A stretch of 64,000 nt of DNA, from the NCBI RefSeq assembly GCF_023278565.1, contig NC_064672.1, forward strand, positions 434,001-498,000, given 5' to 3'. The notes beneath the pieces were generated by a model that did not search any database, was not told where the DNA came from, and worked only from the letters and a program-made list of their open reading frames with translations. Both the position numbers and the translations under genes were made by a program. This DNA comes from Colletotrichum lupini (taxonomy: Eukaryota > Ascomycota > Sordariomycetes > Glomerellales > Glomerellaceae). This document shows, one piece after another, positions 1-12,176 of this stretch (its first letter is position 1; each line of letters opens with the position of its first letter).

Positions 1-660
1 TTTATTAAATTAATAGTAATAATAACCTAACTAATAGGTTTATAAAAAGTATATTAAATAAGTTCTTTAAACGATTCGTTAATAAAGGAATTATTATACT
101 TAAAATAGAAGGATAAGTAATACGTAGTTAAAATAGTAATATATTATAAGTAATAAGTTGTTTAGTAAACGTATATACTTCTCGGGCTTTAGTTTAGAGA
201 GAAACGTACGTATTCGGGGCGTAGTTAGACTAATAAAAAGCTTTTTTTTAACTACGCTAAATTTAACAATTTTTAAGGAGTATAGGTATATAAATTATAT
301 ATATTAAAGGATTAGGAAGTAATTAAAAAGAGGGGATATTAAAATTTCTATATAAATAATTATAATAGAAGCTATACTAAAATTTTAATATACGGCTTTA
401 GGTATTTTTAAATAGGGGATTAACTATAGATTTTATTATTAGTTCTCGCTAGCGGGGGACCTAGCCCCTATTTTAGCTTTTTTTATTATAAAAGTAAAAG
501 ACTATTAATATTAGATTATGAGGTAGAAAAGGGGCCTTATTAAGTAGTTAGGTAGGGGTGGTAGGTAGGTAGTCTGGGCCCGTATAGACGGACCCTTTTA
601 CTTACCTATACTTACTAAGGGACCGCGGGCTCTGCCCACGATCTTCCCCTCTTATATATA
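1..660. repeat. AT-rich RIP-like repeat block
   Basis: The block is dominated by TA-rich words, has very few CA or TG dinucleotides, and holds no sustained reading frame. Composition changes to ordinary coding-like DNA near 660-710, where a truncated transporter gene begins. The loss of CA/TG resembles the two clear RIP-mutated retrotransposons in this window, but I could not align it by eye to either of them, so the element family is unknown. Confidence 0.7.
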
Positions 661-707
661 CGCAATAGACCTATATTAACCTATTAACTTAGTTGCGACC
701 AAAAGGT

Positions 708-2330
708 CTGACCTGCCTACGTGTATACCAAAACTTCACATTCGCGACTGCCGGGGTCAAAGATGTCAATCAACTTTACGTGTTCCGCTTCTTGTAAGTT
801 GCATTATTGCCAGGCCATCGCCATTCACGTCTGTCAATAAATCACTGACCCCGCTTCAGCGTTGGTCTGTTTGAAGCAGGGCACTTCCCAGCCGTCATGT
901 ATGTATGTTCTAGTTACTATAAGCCGCACGAACTGGCGCGGCGCAACACACTGATCCAAGTATTCACTTCTGTCGGACCACTTTTCTCCGGCTTCCTGAT
1001 GGCCGCTGTCTATGCTAGCTTAGACGGAAAGAGTGGTCTCCCAGGCTGGCGATGGATGTATATGTAAGTGAACAGAAACCCCTTCTTACAGCCCAGTAAA
1101 TGGGGAAATCATGCTGACAGAAAGGTCAGTGTTTGCGGGTGCATATCCCTACCTTGTGCGATATGGACGGCATTTGCCATGCCACAGCTTCCTTCCCGGG
1201 CTAAAGCGAACTGGTATGCACGATCTGAATCATTCCCGTAGAAGGGCAACACCGTTGCAACACTAATATGATGATGTATTCTCTTAGGATCTTCACCGAG
1301 AAGGAAGTCGAGCTCGCCCGCGCTAGAATGCCTACCGAAGTCAAACCTTACACTGGATTGTTCAAGTGGAAGGATATCAAGCGATGGCACACGACGTGGC
1401 ACGTCTACCTCTGTAAGAGATCCATGCCGCCAGCGAAAACGTTTAGTGAGAGCTGACACATAAAGTCCCGCTATTCTTTACGTTCCTTGCTCAACTAGGC
1501 CAGTCCGGAGGATCAAGTAAGTTGACACATGAATAATGTTGCTCGTCAGAGAGCAGTCACTTACTGTCCGTACTTAATATAGTGATCTTCTGGGTCAAGA
1601 GCTACAACGTGACTGGAAAGCCGCCACGATTTTCCGTAGCAGAGATCAACATCATCCCACTTGGAGTGAGTTTCCAGCACCTGAAGTATTACTCAACCAC
1701 ATCGGAGCTCACGCTCCTAATAGATCAATATTATTTCCATTTTCGCCACTCTTGTCAACTCATGGGTTTCGGACAGCTTGCCTGGAGCAGCTCGATGGCC
1801 CGGTATGTTGTTCGCCAGCACCATGGCTATCATCTTTCCCATTGCACTGGCAGCTACACCTGTGCATCCAGCGAACATTGCAACTCGATGGGCATTGTAT
1901 TGTAAGCCTCTCAATCTATTTCGCCGCACAACTTACCACAATTTGCTTACTTTTTCCCTTCAAAAGACCTCACCGCACTTTCAAGCACATGCGCCGGCAT
2001 CACATGGACATGGGTGAATGAGACAAACCGGCACGACCCCGAAAAGCGGGCATATGTGTCTGCAATGGTTTGTCTTACTATTTTCAACTTGTATCTACTA
2101 CTTACATGTAAATCTGAGCTAACGTCAAACGTCACTATCAGATGAACGCGTTCGCCTACATTTTCACGGCGTGGGTGCCCATCTTCACTTTCCCTGCCAA
2201 CCTTCAGCCTTTCATCGTGACTGGCAACTACATCACAGCTGGATTCGGAGCAGCTGCCGCAGTGACTGTACTCGTCATCCGACACTTTTACAATCGAGAT
2301 CTGAAGACGCAAAGCGAGCTCAAATTCTGA
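708..2330 (+). pseudogene. 5'-truncated MFS transporter, allantoate/pantothenate permease-like
   Basis: Nine exon segments join in frame: 708-793, 860-1063, 1130-1213, 1288-1412, 1466-1516, 1583-1665, 1724-1901, 1967-2067 and 2142-2330. They give about 366 residues with a normal stop. The order is typical of the anion:cation symporter branch of the major facilitator family (Dal5, Tna1, Liz1-type): LYVFRFFVGLFEAGHFP, then YYKPHELARRNTLIQVF, GWRWMY, TEKEVELARARMPTE, KRWHTTWHVYL, and a hydrophobic C-terminal half. Family members are about 500 residues, so roughly the first 130 (first membrane helices) are missing, and the sequence immediately upstream is the RIP-like block. All visible splice junctions and the frame are intact, so truncation looks recent. 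Substrate cannot be told from sequence. Confidence 0.75.
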
Positions 2331-3528
2331 AAGCCTGTCAGCTTCAGAAGTTCAGAGCTGTAGAGGCATCTTCTGGTCAAGAAGCTTGCGTTGATGCTCA
2401 TGGGACTCCTTTACATGTAATTCAACCAGATGGTGTGCGTACTAAAGGGCAATAATGGATGCCTCTCTGGAATAAAGTAGTCTGTTTCGGCGATTCCATT
2501 ATTAACACCGTAATGCTTACTATATCTGATCATTTTTTCTCCTGAATGATGGTATTCATTACCAGTCTATACGTATCTGTCGTAAAGTAGTCCCAAGCCC
2601 AAGACCTGGATGCCGCAGATGTCGCGGTCCAAGACGTGACCGTGATTGGCGCGCTTACTCCCATCTTGTTTAGAATCTCAGCACCAACATCAAACATGAT
2701 AAAGGCCAGCCAATGATGATTGGCGAACATCAAGCGAACCCAATCATGGTTGTACTGCTGTGCGCTAACTGGTCTCGGTACCTACTTTTCAGCGTGGATC
2801 CTCCAACGCCGGGACGTCACCACACTTGAGCGGCATCCCATGGCTGCATGCCAACCCCATCGACGCACGATTATTCTGCTGCAGCATCCCCAGATTGTAA
2901 GACTAAAACAAGGAGATTTAAGCCCTCCAACCTCTGGGTACCCCACGCCAGTTGCGTACGAGAAGGAGTGCCGTGTAGATCACTGGGGCAGAGGAAGTGC
3001 TTAGCGCTACCCTGTTTCTTCCGGTCCATGAACTTGACCTCCCCGCTCGTCCATCTTCCCGCCAGCGGCCGTGTTGCCGATATGAACTTATAAGAAGGAA
3101 GAAGTTACCCGCAGAGAGCGAAATGGATTGGTTAGTACCGAAACGCTGTCAAGCGTTTCTGGGAAGGAAAAGCGAAGTTCGAGCACTCGTGAGAATCACA
3201 ACGAAGTCGAGGGGGGATGTCCCAGGGTATGGAATGGCATGCAAGACAGGTGATAACGTTATGCTATTGTTCGTCAAGTCTTACTCGCCAACTATGGTGT
3301 GATTTGGCTGACCCAATGAGCTCATCCCTGTCCCAGGAACCTATAACGTTATACCCCAAGGACTGCGCTATTCAATGGAGTTTTAACGGCGACCGATGTG
3401 AACATGACTGATGTTAAGCTGTTATAAATACAACGATGGGAAGCCTTAGATCAAAACGTGGCCATAATCAACAATTTTAGGGAAAAGTCTGTTCTTCTCC
3501 TACCTACTTTGAATTGCATCTTGCCAAC
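2331..3528. other. Intergenic, no supported gene
   Basis: Only short overlapping frames on both strands are present, none with a recognisable motif or a consistent exon chain. The last 100 bases before 3529 presumably hold the promoter and leader of the NmrA-like gene. Confidence 0.5.
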
Positions 3529-4510
3529 ATGATGAAAGCCATCAAGCATGTTGCCGTCATTGGTGTAAGTCGCTGATATAATTACTATCAATTTTACTCA
3601 CAATTTCTGACCAATCCGAAAGGCAACCGGCGCATTGGGAGAGATTCTCATCCCAGCACTCCTGCAAGCTGATTTCGAGGTGACATGCATCACTCGACCC
3701 GGCAGCCAAAAGAGCCTTCCCGCCGGTGTGCACGTAAGATCCTCCGACTACTCGAATGTCGAAGCTCTCACACAGGCTCTGGGAGGTCAAGACGCCGTTG
3801 TCGAGGCTTTCAATCCAGCAGCCGCATCCTATCAGACCAACATCCTGCAAGCAGCCTCGGCCACCGGAGTCAGGCACATCATCACCCCAGACTTCAGTGG
3901 TAATACGTTCCATCCCAACGCCAAAGATGCTCTAATCTTCGGTCCGAAGTTGGCAGCTCAGCGTGAAATTGAATGTGCCGTCGCCGAGTCAAACGGGTCG
4001 TTGTCATGGACGGCCATTATAACTGGTCCATGGTACGACTGGACAATCGAGCGTGGAATCTTCTGGATCAACCAAGAACGACGAACCATCACTCGCTATG
4101 GTTCCGGACACCAGAAATGCAGCATCAGTCGTCGGGCACTCAATGGCGAGGCCTTAGTCGCTGTGTTGTCTAACCCTGAGAGATACCAGAACAGGGCTGC
4201 CTATTTTGCCAGCCACACTGTATCGGCAAATCATCTGATTGCACTGGTTGAAGATCTTGGTCTCGAGGGTTGGGAAACTGTTGACGTGACATTTGACGGG
4301 TTTGCAGACGAGGCTCGTGCTTTGTGGCGGGAGGATACAGAAAAGGGAGTCGAGGACAGACTCAACTCCAGGGCATATGCCGCCCTTTCCACCGTGGCGC
4401 TGCTGGATGGAGATAATAACTACGGTTCCAACTTCGAGGACCAAGTTGAGTCCGGATGGGATGAAGGCGAGCGCGCGCTGAAGGACAGCCTGAAGAGACT
4501 TCTCGCGTAA
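3529..4510 (+). CDS. NmrA-like / isoflavone-reductase-like NAD(P)-binding protein
   Basis: There are two exons, 3529-3564 and 3623-4510, with a GTAAGT donor directly after the first glycine of the nucleotide-binding loop; the protein is 307 residues. The start is the first of two adjacent ATGs (3529, 3532). The N-terminus reads as a Rossmann beta-strand (KHVAVIG) followed by GATGALGE, the GxxGxxG dinucleotide-binding motif, at about residues 12-19. The rest has the NmrA/PCBER architecture: an FNPAAASYQTNILQAA stretch, then IITPDFSGNTFHP, and a C-terminal substrate domain. This family covers redox-sensing regulators and atypical short-chain reductases acting on phenolic or isoflavonoid substrates. 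No catalytic lysine could be assigned with confidence, so enzyme versus sensor is open. Confidence 0.85.
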
Positions 4511-6884
4511 GTCTTGTTGGTAGACTTTAACTTAACAACGATCAAAGGCAAGTTTTACGATACTTCACAAAGTGTGCGCGTCAAATACCTATTATTCTAG
4601 AGTAAAACTGAAGATGCTGATTTTCTCACCCACAATACAAATGAGAATACAGCTGCGAATTGTACAGATATAATCCAAAACCTGCACTAGAGTATGAGGT
4701 TTCAAAAAACGTAACGGCAGCCGGCTACCGGCACGAGGCGATGTTGGTAACACTTGAATGATCTACATAACTACACAGGGCTTGCCGACCAACAAGCACA
4801 GCTAAAGACTACAGGCTGTGGAGGAGAGACCACGAGCCTCGGGCCGCAAGTGTGATTCGTTGATGGAAAGGTGATCACTCACTTTGGGTCATTCTTAGGT
4901 TTCTTGGCCAGGGGATAGCGTGTGACAGCCAATACCAGGCTGCCGGACTTATTCGCAAAAGCCACACGTAAGCGGTATTGGATGTTGGCTACTTGGTTGA
5001 CAAATCGCTACGGATTAAGGCACGTATGGCTCGTAAAACACTGTCTAGCCAGTCGGTTGGGATCCCAGCGTTAGACCTGAGGAAGTGGATTGGGAGATTG
5101 CTGCTGGCGGAAGAGCGCAAGTGAGGGAAGGCCGGAGATTGAGCTGCATCAGGAAACATTAGAGTGGAGGAGCTCTTGAGAAGAGCCAGTTATGGCAGTC
5201 AGTTGATCGTGTCTATTTGGCCAAGGGGCCGATACGGGGCGTGGGCGAAGTTGGGCGCTGACATTTGATGGGATACGGTTGACTGGCTAAGCCGTTCCAA
5301 AGGTGTTGGTGTTCTTGGCCCCTTGGCTGCTTGGCGGCGGGCACAGGATTTATAGAAAAAATACGCTGTCAAAGAAGAACAGGTCTGATGGTGCTGGCGA
5401 CTCAGTTGCGATGTTGAAGATGAGAAGCTCTGGGGATGCAGCCGGGGAAAATCCACAGAAAAGTACGGGACCCAGCACGTGGTGGATTGGGGACTGGTGA
5501 TTCGGCAGTTGCGAAGTCGGAAGTGGGGCCGCCATGCTCCTGCCAGCAGCGCTTGGCGCTTGGCGCTTCCTGAGAGCCTATCTTGGCGCTTGACCGCGCC
5601 AAGTCGCTTCGGGTGCGCCACACAACTGGATCTCGGTCGATGCTTTAGGAAGGATGCGGCGAGGATGTATCTCCTTCCGCCCTTGACGACCTGACATCGT
5701 CCGTTTGTATAGCGGCAGCTTCAACGTCCAACATTCGACTTTGCCCTTCTTCAAGTTTCAGGCGCCATCTTCACTGGGGGCTCGGCGAGAAAAAGCCAAT
5801 GCCCGACTGTTACCGATTCCGTTGGCTGCCCTTGACCACGCAGGATTTTCTTGGATGGATTTGTGGATTCCCTCTTCACGCTCCCACTCCATCGCCTCGA
5901 GAAGTATCCCCGCGAGGCCGATATCCTCCCAAAAGCTCAAGTTCCGCCAAATATGCGACGTTGTTTACGACACGTGGGACGCCTCAGAACATGCCTTGCT
6001 ACTTCTAGACTTCCTTATTCAGCCTTTCGATACCCATCCATCCCGCCCCATGCAGGTTCATGTCAGCCAGCCTCTTCAGTAGGTTGAACTTGGCATCTAC
6101 TTTCTCCCCCTCATTGGGGTGTTCACCGTGGCTTTTTGTGCCGAAGGGGCCTGCGGAAACCTGTGCAGAAAGGCGTTCGAGCCGCAATAATTCAGAAACC
6201 TTCGAAATCCCGCCGATGAAAGTCTTCTTTGCACTGAATGTCATTCTGATAATGATGAGTGGCAACTATAGATTTCGTCAGATTCACACACACCAAATGC
6301 TTCTCTTCTCTGTGGAAATGGGACCTCTGACATAGGATTGGCTGCAGCGAACTCTGCAACCAAGCAAGACAGCATGGCTACATGCTACGGGGACCAACCC
6401 ACAGATGAACCATGCCGGCAACATTGCAGATTGCGGGTGTGGCGAGTACTATTGGGTGGGTTGGGTCGGTACGTCTCTAACAATCGAATGTGCCTCACCT
6501 GTGTTGCCTCTGCTGATGGCGTGTAGCCACTTCCTCGTCTAGGTCCGGGCATCACACACCGAGAGTCCCCCGGCGGGAAGGGGGCACATGTACATCCTAG
6601 CAGGTGGACATGGATGGATTGCGCAGAAGCAACGTCTTGGCTATTCCGCTATCTGGTATATATGCCAGAGTCGATCCCAAAGTCCACCTTCCTGCTCCTA
6701 CACTGCTCGGACATCCTTCTCTCTCCGACCTTGCTACCCGCGTCAAAGCCAGGGTATTCCATCCATCATACCTTACCATCCTTTGAGGCACGTTGACCTA
6801 GTCTTCAGTTGGAATCATCATATCGATCATCTTCATCTTTCCCGGACATCAGGCGTTGCACAACCTGTGCAAAAGAAAGTCGAG
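4511..6884. other. Long intergenic/5' region upstream of phosphate transporter
   Basis: This is 2.4 kb without a convincing gene. Short frames on both strands lack family motifs and overlap one another. A small cluster of repeated TTGGCGCTT words occurs near 5550-5590. Two CACGTG E-boxes (5476 and 5971) are the only notable regulatory candidates. Part of the right end may be the leader of the phosphate transporter gene. Confidence 0.45.
5971..5978 (+). promoter_or_regulatory. Candidate PHO-type E-box CACGTGGG
   Basis: The octamer CACGTGGG matches the high-affinity form of the site bound by yeast Pho4 and Neurospora NUC-1. It lies about 900 bp upstream of the PHO89-like start; a second plain CACGTG is at 5476. 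CACGTG also occurs elsewhere in the window (for example near 12834, 19129, 20257 and 23958), so chance is possible. Confidence 0.3.
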
Positions 6885-8799
6885 ATGCCTCTTCATCAGT
6901 ATGACTACATTTTCGCCATTGGCACCATCTTCGCATTCCTTGATGCGTGGAACATTGGTACGTAACTCCAAAATTAGAAATCTGTTTGTCTAGCCATGTC
7001 CAAGCTGACTCTTGGGTACTGGTAGGTGCCAATGATGTTGCCAATTCATGGGCAACCTCGGTCTCGTCACGATCTATTTCTTACATTCAAGCTATGACCC
7101 TCGGATCCATCCTCGAGTTCGCCGGCTCGGTTGGTGTCGGCGCCCGTGTCGCAGACACCATTCGAACGAAGATTGGTAGGATATCTGTTCTTTTGATTAA
7201 CAATGACGCCCAGGCTGATCATCTGACGCAGTGAATATCGACCTATTCGAGAACGATCCGGCTCTCCTCATGCTTGGAATGACCTGTGCGATTGTGGCTT
7301 CCTCGATTTACCTTACCTTTTGCACCAAGATCGGTCTCCCGGTATCAACTACTCACTCCATCATGGGAGGCGTCATTGGCATGGGTATCGCACTTATTGG
7401 TGCCGACAACATTCATTGGGTCTCCCCTAGCGGCGGCATCGACTCTGGCGTAGTTTCAGTCTTCCTTGCATGGATCATCGCTCCTGGTATCTCGGGTGCA
7501 TTCGCAGCCATCATCTTCACCATTACAAAATACGGCGTCATGTTGCGGAAGAACCCAGTCATGAAGGGACTGGCTCTCGTTCCTGTGTACTTTGGTATTA
7601 CCGCTTCCCTCTTGACCATGCTGATTGTTTGGAAGGGTGGGTCTATCAAAGTTACTTTCAACGATGCCGAAACTGCCGGAATGATCATCGGTGTTGGTGC
7701 CGCCTGGGCTCTCCTCATCACAATATTCTTTCTCCCCTGGCTCTATCGTGTGGTAGTCAAGGACGATTGGCAACTGCGTTGGTATCACATTGCCCTGGGC
7801 CCGCTTCTGCTCCGCCGTCCCGAGCCACCTGTTCAGCCCGAAGGCTACGGCGGTGGAATCCGCGACTTCTATGCCGGGCACATGACCAAAGAGGAGCTAG
7901 AGGTTGCTCGCAGCGGTGGTGTTGTTCGAAGCCCTAGCAACGACATCGAGACTGGCTCTGCTGATGGCGAGAAGAAGGTCGTCCAAGGATCCACCGACTC
8001 CCCTGCGACCAATATTCCCCGTAAGGACTACGTCCACAAGCCCATCGTTGGCCCCCGTCCCGAAGGTCCCTGGCACAACGGCGACGTTCTTTTCTGGATG
8101 GTAAAGAAAGTCTTCCTGTCTGGTGTCGATCAGGACATTATCAACATGCAAAAGAAGGAGAGTGTGCTCACTGGCGATTTGGAGGAGATGCACGCCCGTG
8201 TCCAACACTACGACAACAAGGCTGAATTCCTGTACTCGTTCATGCAAGTCATGACTGCATGCACCGCCTCGTTCACGCACGGCGCCAACGACGTTGCCAA
8301 TGCCATTGGACCCTACGCTACCATCTTTCAAATTTGGAACACTGGCGTTCTCTCTGGCAGCAAATCTGAGGTTCCAATCTGGATTCTCTGCTTCGGCGGT
8401 GCTGGTATCGCTCTTGGTATCTGGACGTACGGATACAACATTATGCGCAACCTCGGCAACCGCTTGACCCTTCACTCTCCCGCCCGTGGTTTCTCCATGG
8501 AGTTGGGTGCTGCTTGCACAATTATCTTGGCTACACGTCTCAGTAAGTCAACGAACTCATCTTGACCATGCTCAAGCATCGCTGACTGTGATACAGAACT
8601 TCCTGTATCTACTACACAGTGCATCACTGGTGCGACCGTAGGTGTCGGCCTTTGCTCCGGCACTTGGCGATCAATCAACTGGCGTATGGTTGGCTGGATC
8701 TACATGGGTTGGATTATCACGCTGCCTACCGCTGGTATCATTTCTGGATGTCTCGCAGGCGTCATCGTCAACGCTCCCCGCTGGGGTATGGGAAGCTGA
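6885..8799 (+). CDS. Na+/phosphate symporter, PiT family (PHO89/pho-4-like)
   Basis: Four exons (6885-6957, 7026-7175, 7232-8542, 8597-8799) give 578 residues, close to the usual length of fungal PHO89/PHO-4 proteins. The protein has the duplicated PiT signature: GANDVANS right after the first exon junction and HGANDVANAIGPY in the C-terminal half (codons near 8280). Each half continues with the PVSTTH/PVSTTQ motif typical of the family. The two hydrophobic halves are separated by a long hydrophilic loop (about residues 290-400), as in eukaryotic PiT carriers. The product should import inorganic phosphate with sodium across the plasma membrane at high affinity. The start is the ATG giving the MPLHQYDYIFAIGTIFAFLD N-terminus typical of homologues. 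Possible PHO E-boxes lie upstream. Confidence 0.93.
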
Positions 8800-9417
8800 A
8801 AGATTCTGGCTGCTGAACCATCTTTCCGCAGACTCATGTGTCGTCCGGCATGTTTGGCTGTGCCGTTGAGAGTGGCAACAGTGTGAAGCTCGGATGTCAA
8901 GAGCACATGGAATCAGAAAAGGTTTCTTCTAGTCTACGAATGGCTCATACCCTCACTAGTATAGATAATAGTAGCAACTAATGCATTTCTATTGAGAAGG
9001 ACGAGATGTGAAAAGTGGCAAGAGTTCAGATGATCGGCTGAGGAGCGTCATTCTCGTGTGCCTTCAAGTGGTGGCGCTCATCTCCAATCGGACCTAGCAC
9101 GGTGCTAGAATGCCAGTGCATAGATATTGCTGTATTAACTGGTATAGCTTGGATCATTAGGTCATGTAAGGCTAAACCGCGAGTGAAGTGAGCTTCTCGA
9201 CAATCTTCCGGTGTTCTGCCAAGGAAACAAGCTAGTCATGGAAACAAAGTTAAGCTTAGAATCATGTTGCAGACCTTCGTCCAATCTCCAACCCCCGCTT
9301 CGCTCGCCTCATTCGCCTGGCTGTCTCATTTAGGCGAGGCTAATGGTCGGATTATTCTTTAAATGAAATAGAAAGACTTTCGGTGGGAGGAAACAGTACC
9401 TCTTTGTTGACTGGAGA
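8800..9417. other. Intergenic, no supported gene
   Basis: This is the 3' flank of the phosphate transporter and the upstream flank of the next + strand gene. I see no reading frame, repeat or RNA gene of note. Confidence 0.5.
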
Positions 9418-11532
9418 ATGGCAGGCAGCAGGGCGCTGTCAACAGCACAAGTCAAGATGCGCCATCTATTTCTGCTGCCGATCGCCCTATTAAGTCCGCT
9501 TTGTTTCTGTTCACCTTCCGTCTCAGGTCTTGATTGGCCAGGTAATAGAGCCCTGCCATTGTTTCCAGAGATTGCGAAGGAGATAGACTATGCCAAGCTC
9601 ACTGCACTTTCTGGTGATGAGCAGATTCTCTTGGTCTCGCTCCAAGGACTGGTCAACAGACGGCAACCACGACTGTACCTTTATTGGTCGCAGGATTCTG
9701 CCTTTCCGGATGACGAGGTCAACGAGGCCTGGCTGCGGCACCTCCAGACTGAAGGATATCGTAGCGCCGATACGACGAGCAGTCCTCTACAACTGATTGA
9801 TAAGTACAAGTCTGAGATTCGGGGTGCCATTATCTACGACACGAAATTGCCAGACACGATTAATCTGGCTTCAACACTTGCCGGTCTTCATGGCGCTGTC
9901 CTGGCGACTGAAGAACTGGCCCGACGCTTCAACATCTCCATCACGGAAGACTTGCGAGGCCGGTTCAAGAACAAATTCGAGCTTTACGATCATGCAGCCC
10001 GGGAGGTGTGGCCCAAGGTTACTGACCGCATCATCACGGCTATCAAGCCACTTTCGACCATATTGTATGCCAATAGGACGTGGACCACACTTTTAAAGGC
10101 GAACTCGTCCGTCACAGACTCTTCGAACAACGGCACATACACTGCAGATTTGTCGTCATTTATTAATGGCAACGGGACGGTCTATGTCAATATTACAGAC
10201 GCTTTCCCTGCAGACGGCTATGGTCCTTCTGTCTACCGCGTCAAGGTGACTGGCGACGGAAACAAAACCATAGCAGACTTCACTCCCGGTGAAGGAGAAG
10301 AAGACTCCTTCCTGTTCGATGACGGCGGCTCGCACCTGGCAGACTACCCAGGAGGCTGGCGCTTCGCAGACGGCGCATCCGCAATGATTTACAAATTTGA
10401 CGTTCCACCTCAGACAACTCAACTAACCCTCACTCTGTCCATGTGGAATCAGTTTCTCGTTTCGGCAACGTCGGCGCGACCGGGCTACTACAAGGTCAAC
10501 TCCATCTTCCGCGACTACATCGTCAGCACGGCGGCTCCCTGCATATGGTTGGACAGTAATAGACCGCGTGAAGCCGCGCTGCTCGACAAACTCCTTCGCC
10601 AATTCCAGCCCAATGCGGCCTACCTCGGCTGGTTTCCAAACGGCGATGAGATGACCGGTGTCACGCAACTCGCAAGGAACGGCTTATACGTCGCCGCCAC
10701 GGACTTCTACTTCAACCCCACCATCTTCAGTGGATTCAACACCAAAAGCCAATCTCAGCAGTCTTCGATGGGGGGACCACCATGGCAACCTCCTCCGCCC
10801 CCTCCGAAAAAGACCCCTAAAGTCTTTCTGTCTCTCGTCTACCTCGAAGGCGACAACATACAGTACGACCAGCGGAGCATGTTTCAGCACTGGAACGACT
10901 CCGCGAGGGGATCAGTCCCGCTTGGCTGGACTATTAGCCCATTGCTTCGTGATATCGGCCCGGGCATCTTGTCGTATTATCAAAGGACATCCACGGAGAA
11001 TGACCTGCTGATTGCCGGGCCAGACGGCGCAGGATATACGTATCCGGGTGTCTGGCCAAGACGAGCTCTCTCCACATTCTTGACTCAGAGCGGCGAGTAT
11101 ATGCGAGCGACACAGACAGACGAGGTCTTGTTCGTGTACGACCGCATCAACGCCACTGATAACCCGCTCACACCTGGGCTAACTCTCGACTTTCGCAATG
11201 CCGTGGGCAGGAACAATTTGCGAGGCATCTACTACGGGTCATTTGTTTCGACGGTAGATGCGCTGCAGGTGAATGTTACAGAAGGCTTCCCGGTGACAAA
11301 CATGGTGAATATTGGGAACGAGGAGAGCGGTGCGGCGACGCTGCGGAATATTTCGGAGAATTGGAGGGGTCGTGGGCCTCTTTTTGTGGCCGGCGCTGTG
11401 AGCGCTTTTGATATGACACCGACCAGTGTTGCTAGTATGGTTAAGAAGTTGGGGGATGACTTTGAAGTTGTGAGGCCTGATATGTGGTTTCAGCTGTTGA
11501 GGAGGCGGGAGAGCTGGCCCGGTCTTGGGTAG
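9418..11532 (+). CDS. Secreted GxGYxYP-domain putative glycoside hydrolase
   Basis: A single 704-codon exon. The protein contains GPDGAGYTYPGVWP near residue 535, the diagnostic GxGYxYP signature of a putative glycoside-hydrolase family with separate N- and C-terminal domains. The N-terminal part (about residues 40-260, ILLVSLQGLVNRRQPRLYLYW) fits the matching N-terminal domain. A hydrophobic stretch beginning at the in-frame ATG at 9454 (MRHLFLLPIALLSPL) is a good signal peptide, so 9454 may be the true start rather than 9418. Several N-x-S/T sequons and a proline-rich segment (near 10787-10810) are present. Enzymatic activity of the family is poorly characterised, so the substrate is not assigned. 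Downstream DNA to 12176 is gene-free. Confidence 0.85.
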   Translation: MAGSRALSTAQVKMRHLFLLPIALLSPLCFCSPSVSGLDWPGNRALPLFPEIAKEIDYAKLTALSGDEQILLVSLQGLVNRRQPRLYLYWSQDSAFPDDEVNEAWLRHLQTEGYRSADTTSSPLQLIDKYKSEIRGAIIYDTKLPDTINLASTLAGLHGAVLATEELARRFNISITEDLRGRFKNKFELYDHAAREVWPKVTDRIITAIKPLSTILYANRTWTTLLKANSSVTDSSNNGTYTADLSSFINGNGTVYVNITDAFPADGYGPSVYRVKVTGDGNKTIADFTPGEGEEDSFLFDDGGSHLADYPGGWRFADGASAMIYKFDVPPQTTQLTLTLSMWNQFLVSATSARPGYYKVNSIFRDYIVSTAAPCIWLDSNRPREAALLDKLLRQFQPNAAYLGWFPNGDEMTGVTQLARNGLYVAATDFYFNPTIFSGFNTKSQSQQSSMGGPPWQPPPPPPKKTPKVFLSLVYLEGDNIQYDQRSMFQHWNDSARGSVPLGWTISPLLRDIGPGILSYYQRTSTENDLLIAGPDGAGYTYPGVWPRRALSTFLTQSGEYMRATQTDEVLFVYDRINATDNPLTPGLTLDFRNAVGRNNLRGIYYGSFVSTVDALQVNVTEGFPVTNMVNIGNEESGAATLRNISENWRGRGPLFVAGAVSAFDMTPTSVASMVKKLGDDFEVVRPDMWFQLLRRRESWPGLG

Positions 11533-12176
11533 GATGGTTTCCTTTCTTGAGGAGACTAGTGCCACGAGACTTTGACTGGAGCCTCTCAACGCCTCAAGAT
11601 GGACTATGGGATTGCGATGCGGGATTGCGATCCGTTGTCTACAGCCTGTGAGGGATGTGGGAGCAATGTAGCGGGGTTGCGCCGGTGGGAAAGTGCTGGT
11701 GAGAGAAGGTTCTTGCATTAGATTATTGATGCTAATAAATTGGAAACTTCAATAGACATGAATGAAGCTGGACCTTATCCGCACTGATCTAGAATGCAAA
11801 CACTCTTATTGAAGATGCGGAATACCTCATTTGTTGTGGTATGTGCTTGGCCAATTCATGTCAGCATCATCGCCTTCAACTTTTGTAATAAGACGGGGGT
11901 ATTTCTTTGACGATATTCCCCATCACCGCTACGTCATAAAGGGGCCCCTATTATTAATATTAGTGCACTGTTTTGAGGGGGAATTTAGTTTCCTTAGGGG
12001 CCAAGCTCCAACTTCCACGGCGCTTGCAGGCTGATTAAGCAAAGGGAAAAGACAACTACTATTGCCTCAATAATTCGTGCCCGCTGAGGCTGACGTGCTT
12101 CAAATCAATATTCGGTCCTCGCAGAAAGACTCATGACTTTGTGACATCGTGGGCGTATCTTCTGATACCAGTGAAC
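11533..12176. other. Intergenic with a small AT-rich patch
   Basis: No supported gene. A short patch around 11935-12005 (AAGGGGCCCC followed by TA-rich words) resembles RIP-altered sequence and might be a relic of a repeat, but it is too short to classify. Confidence 0.35.

Noticed and set aside
7897..8475. 192-codon frame opposite the phosphate transporter
   Set aside because: Antisense shadow; the sense strand is clearly PiT coding sequence.
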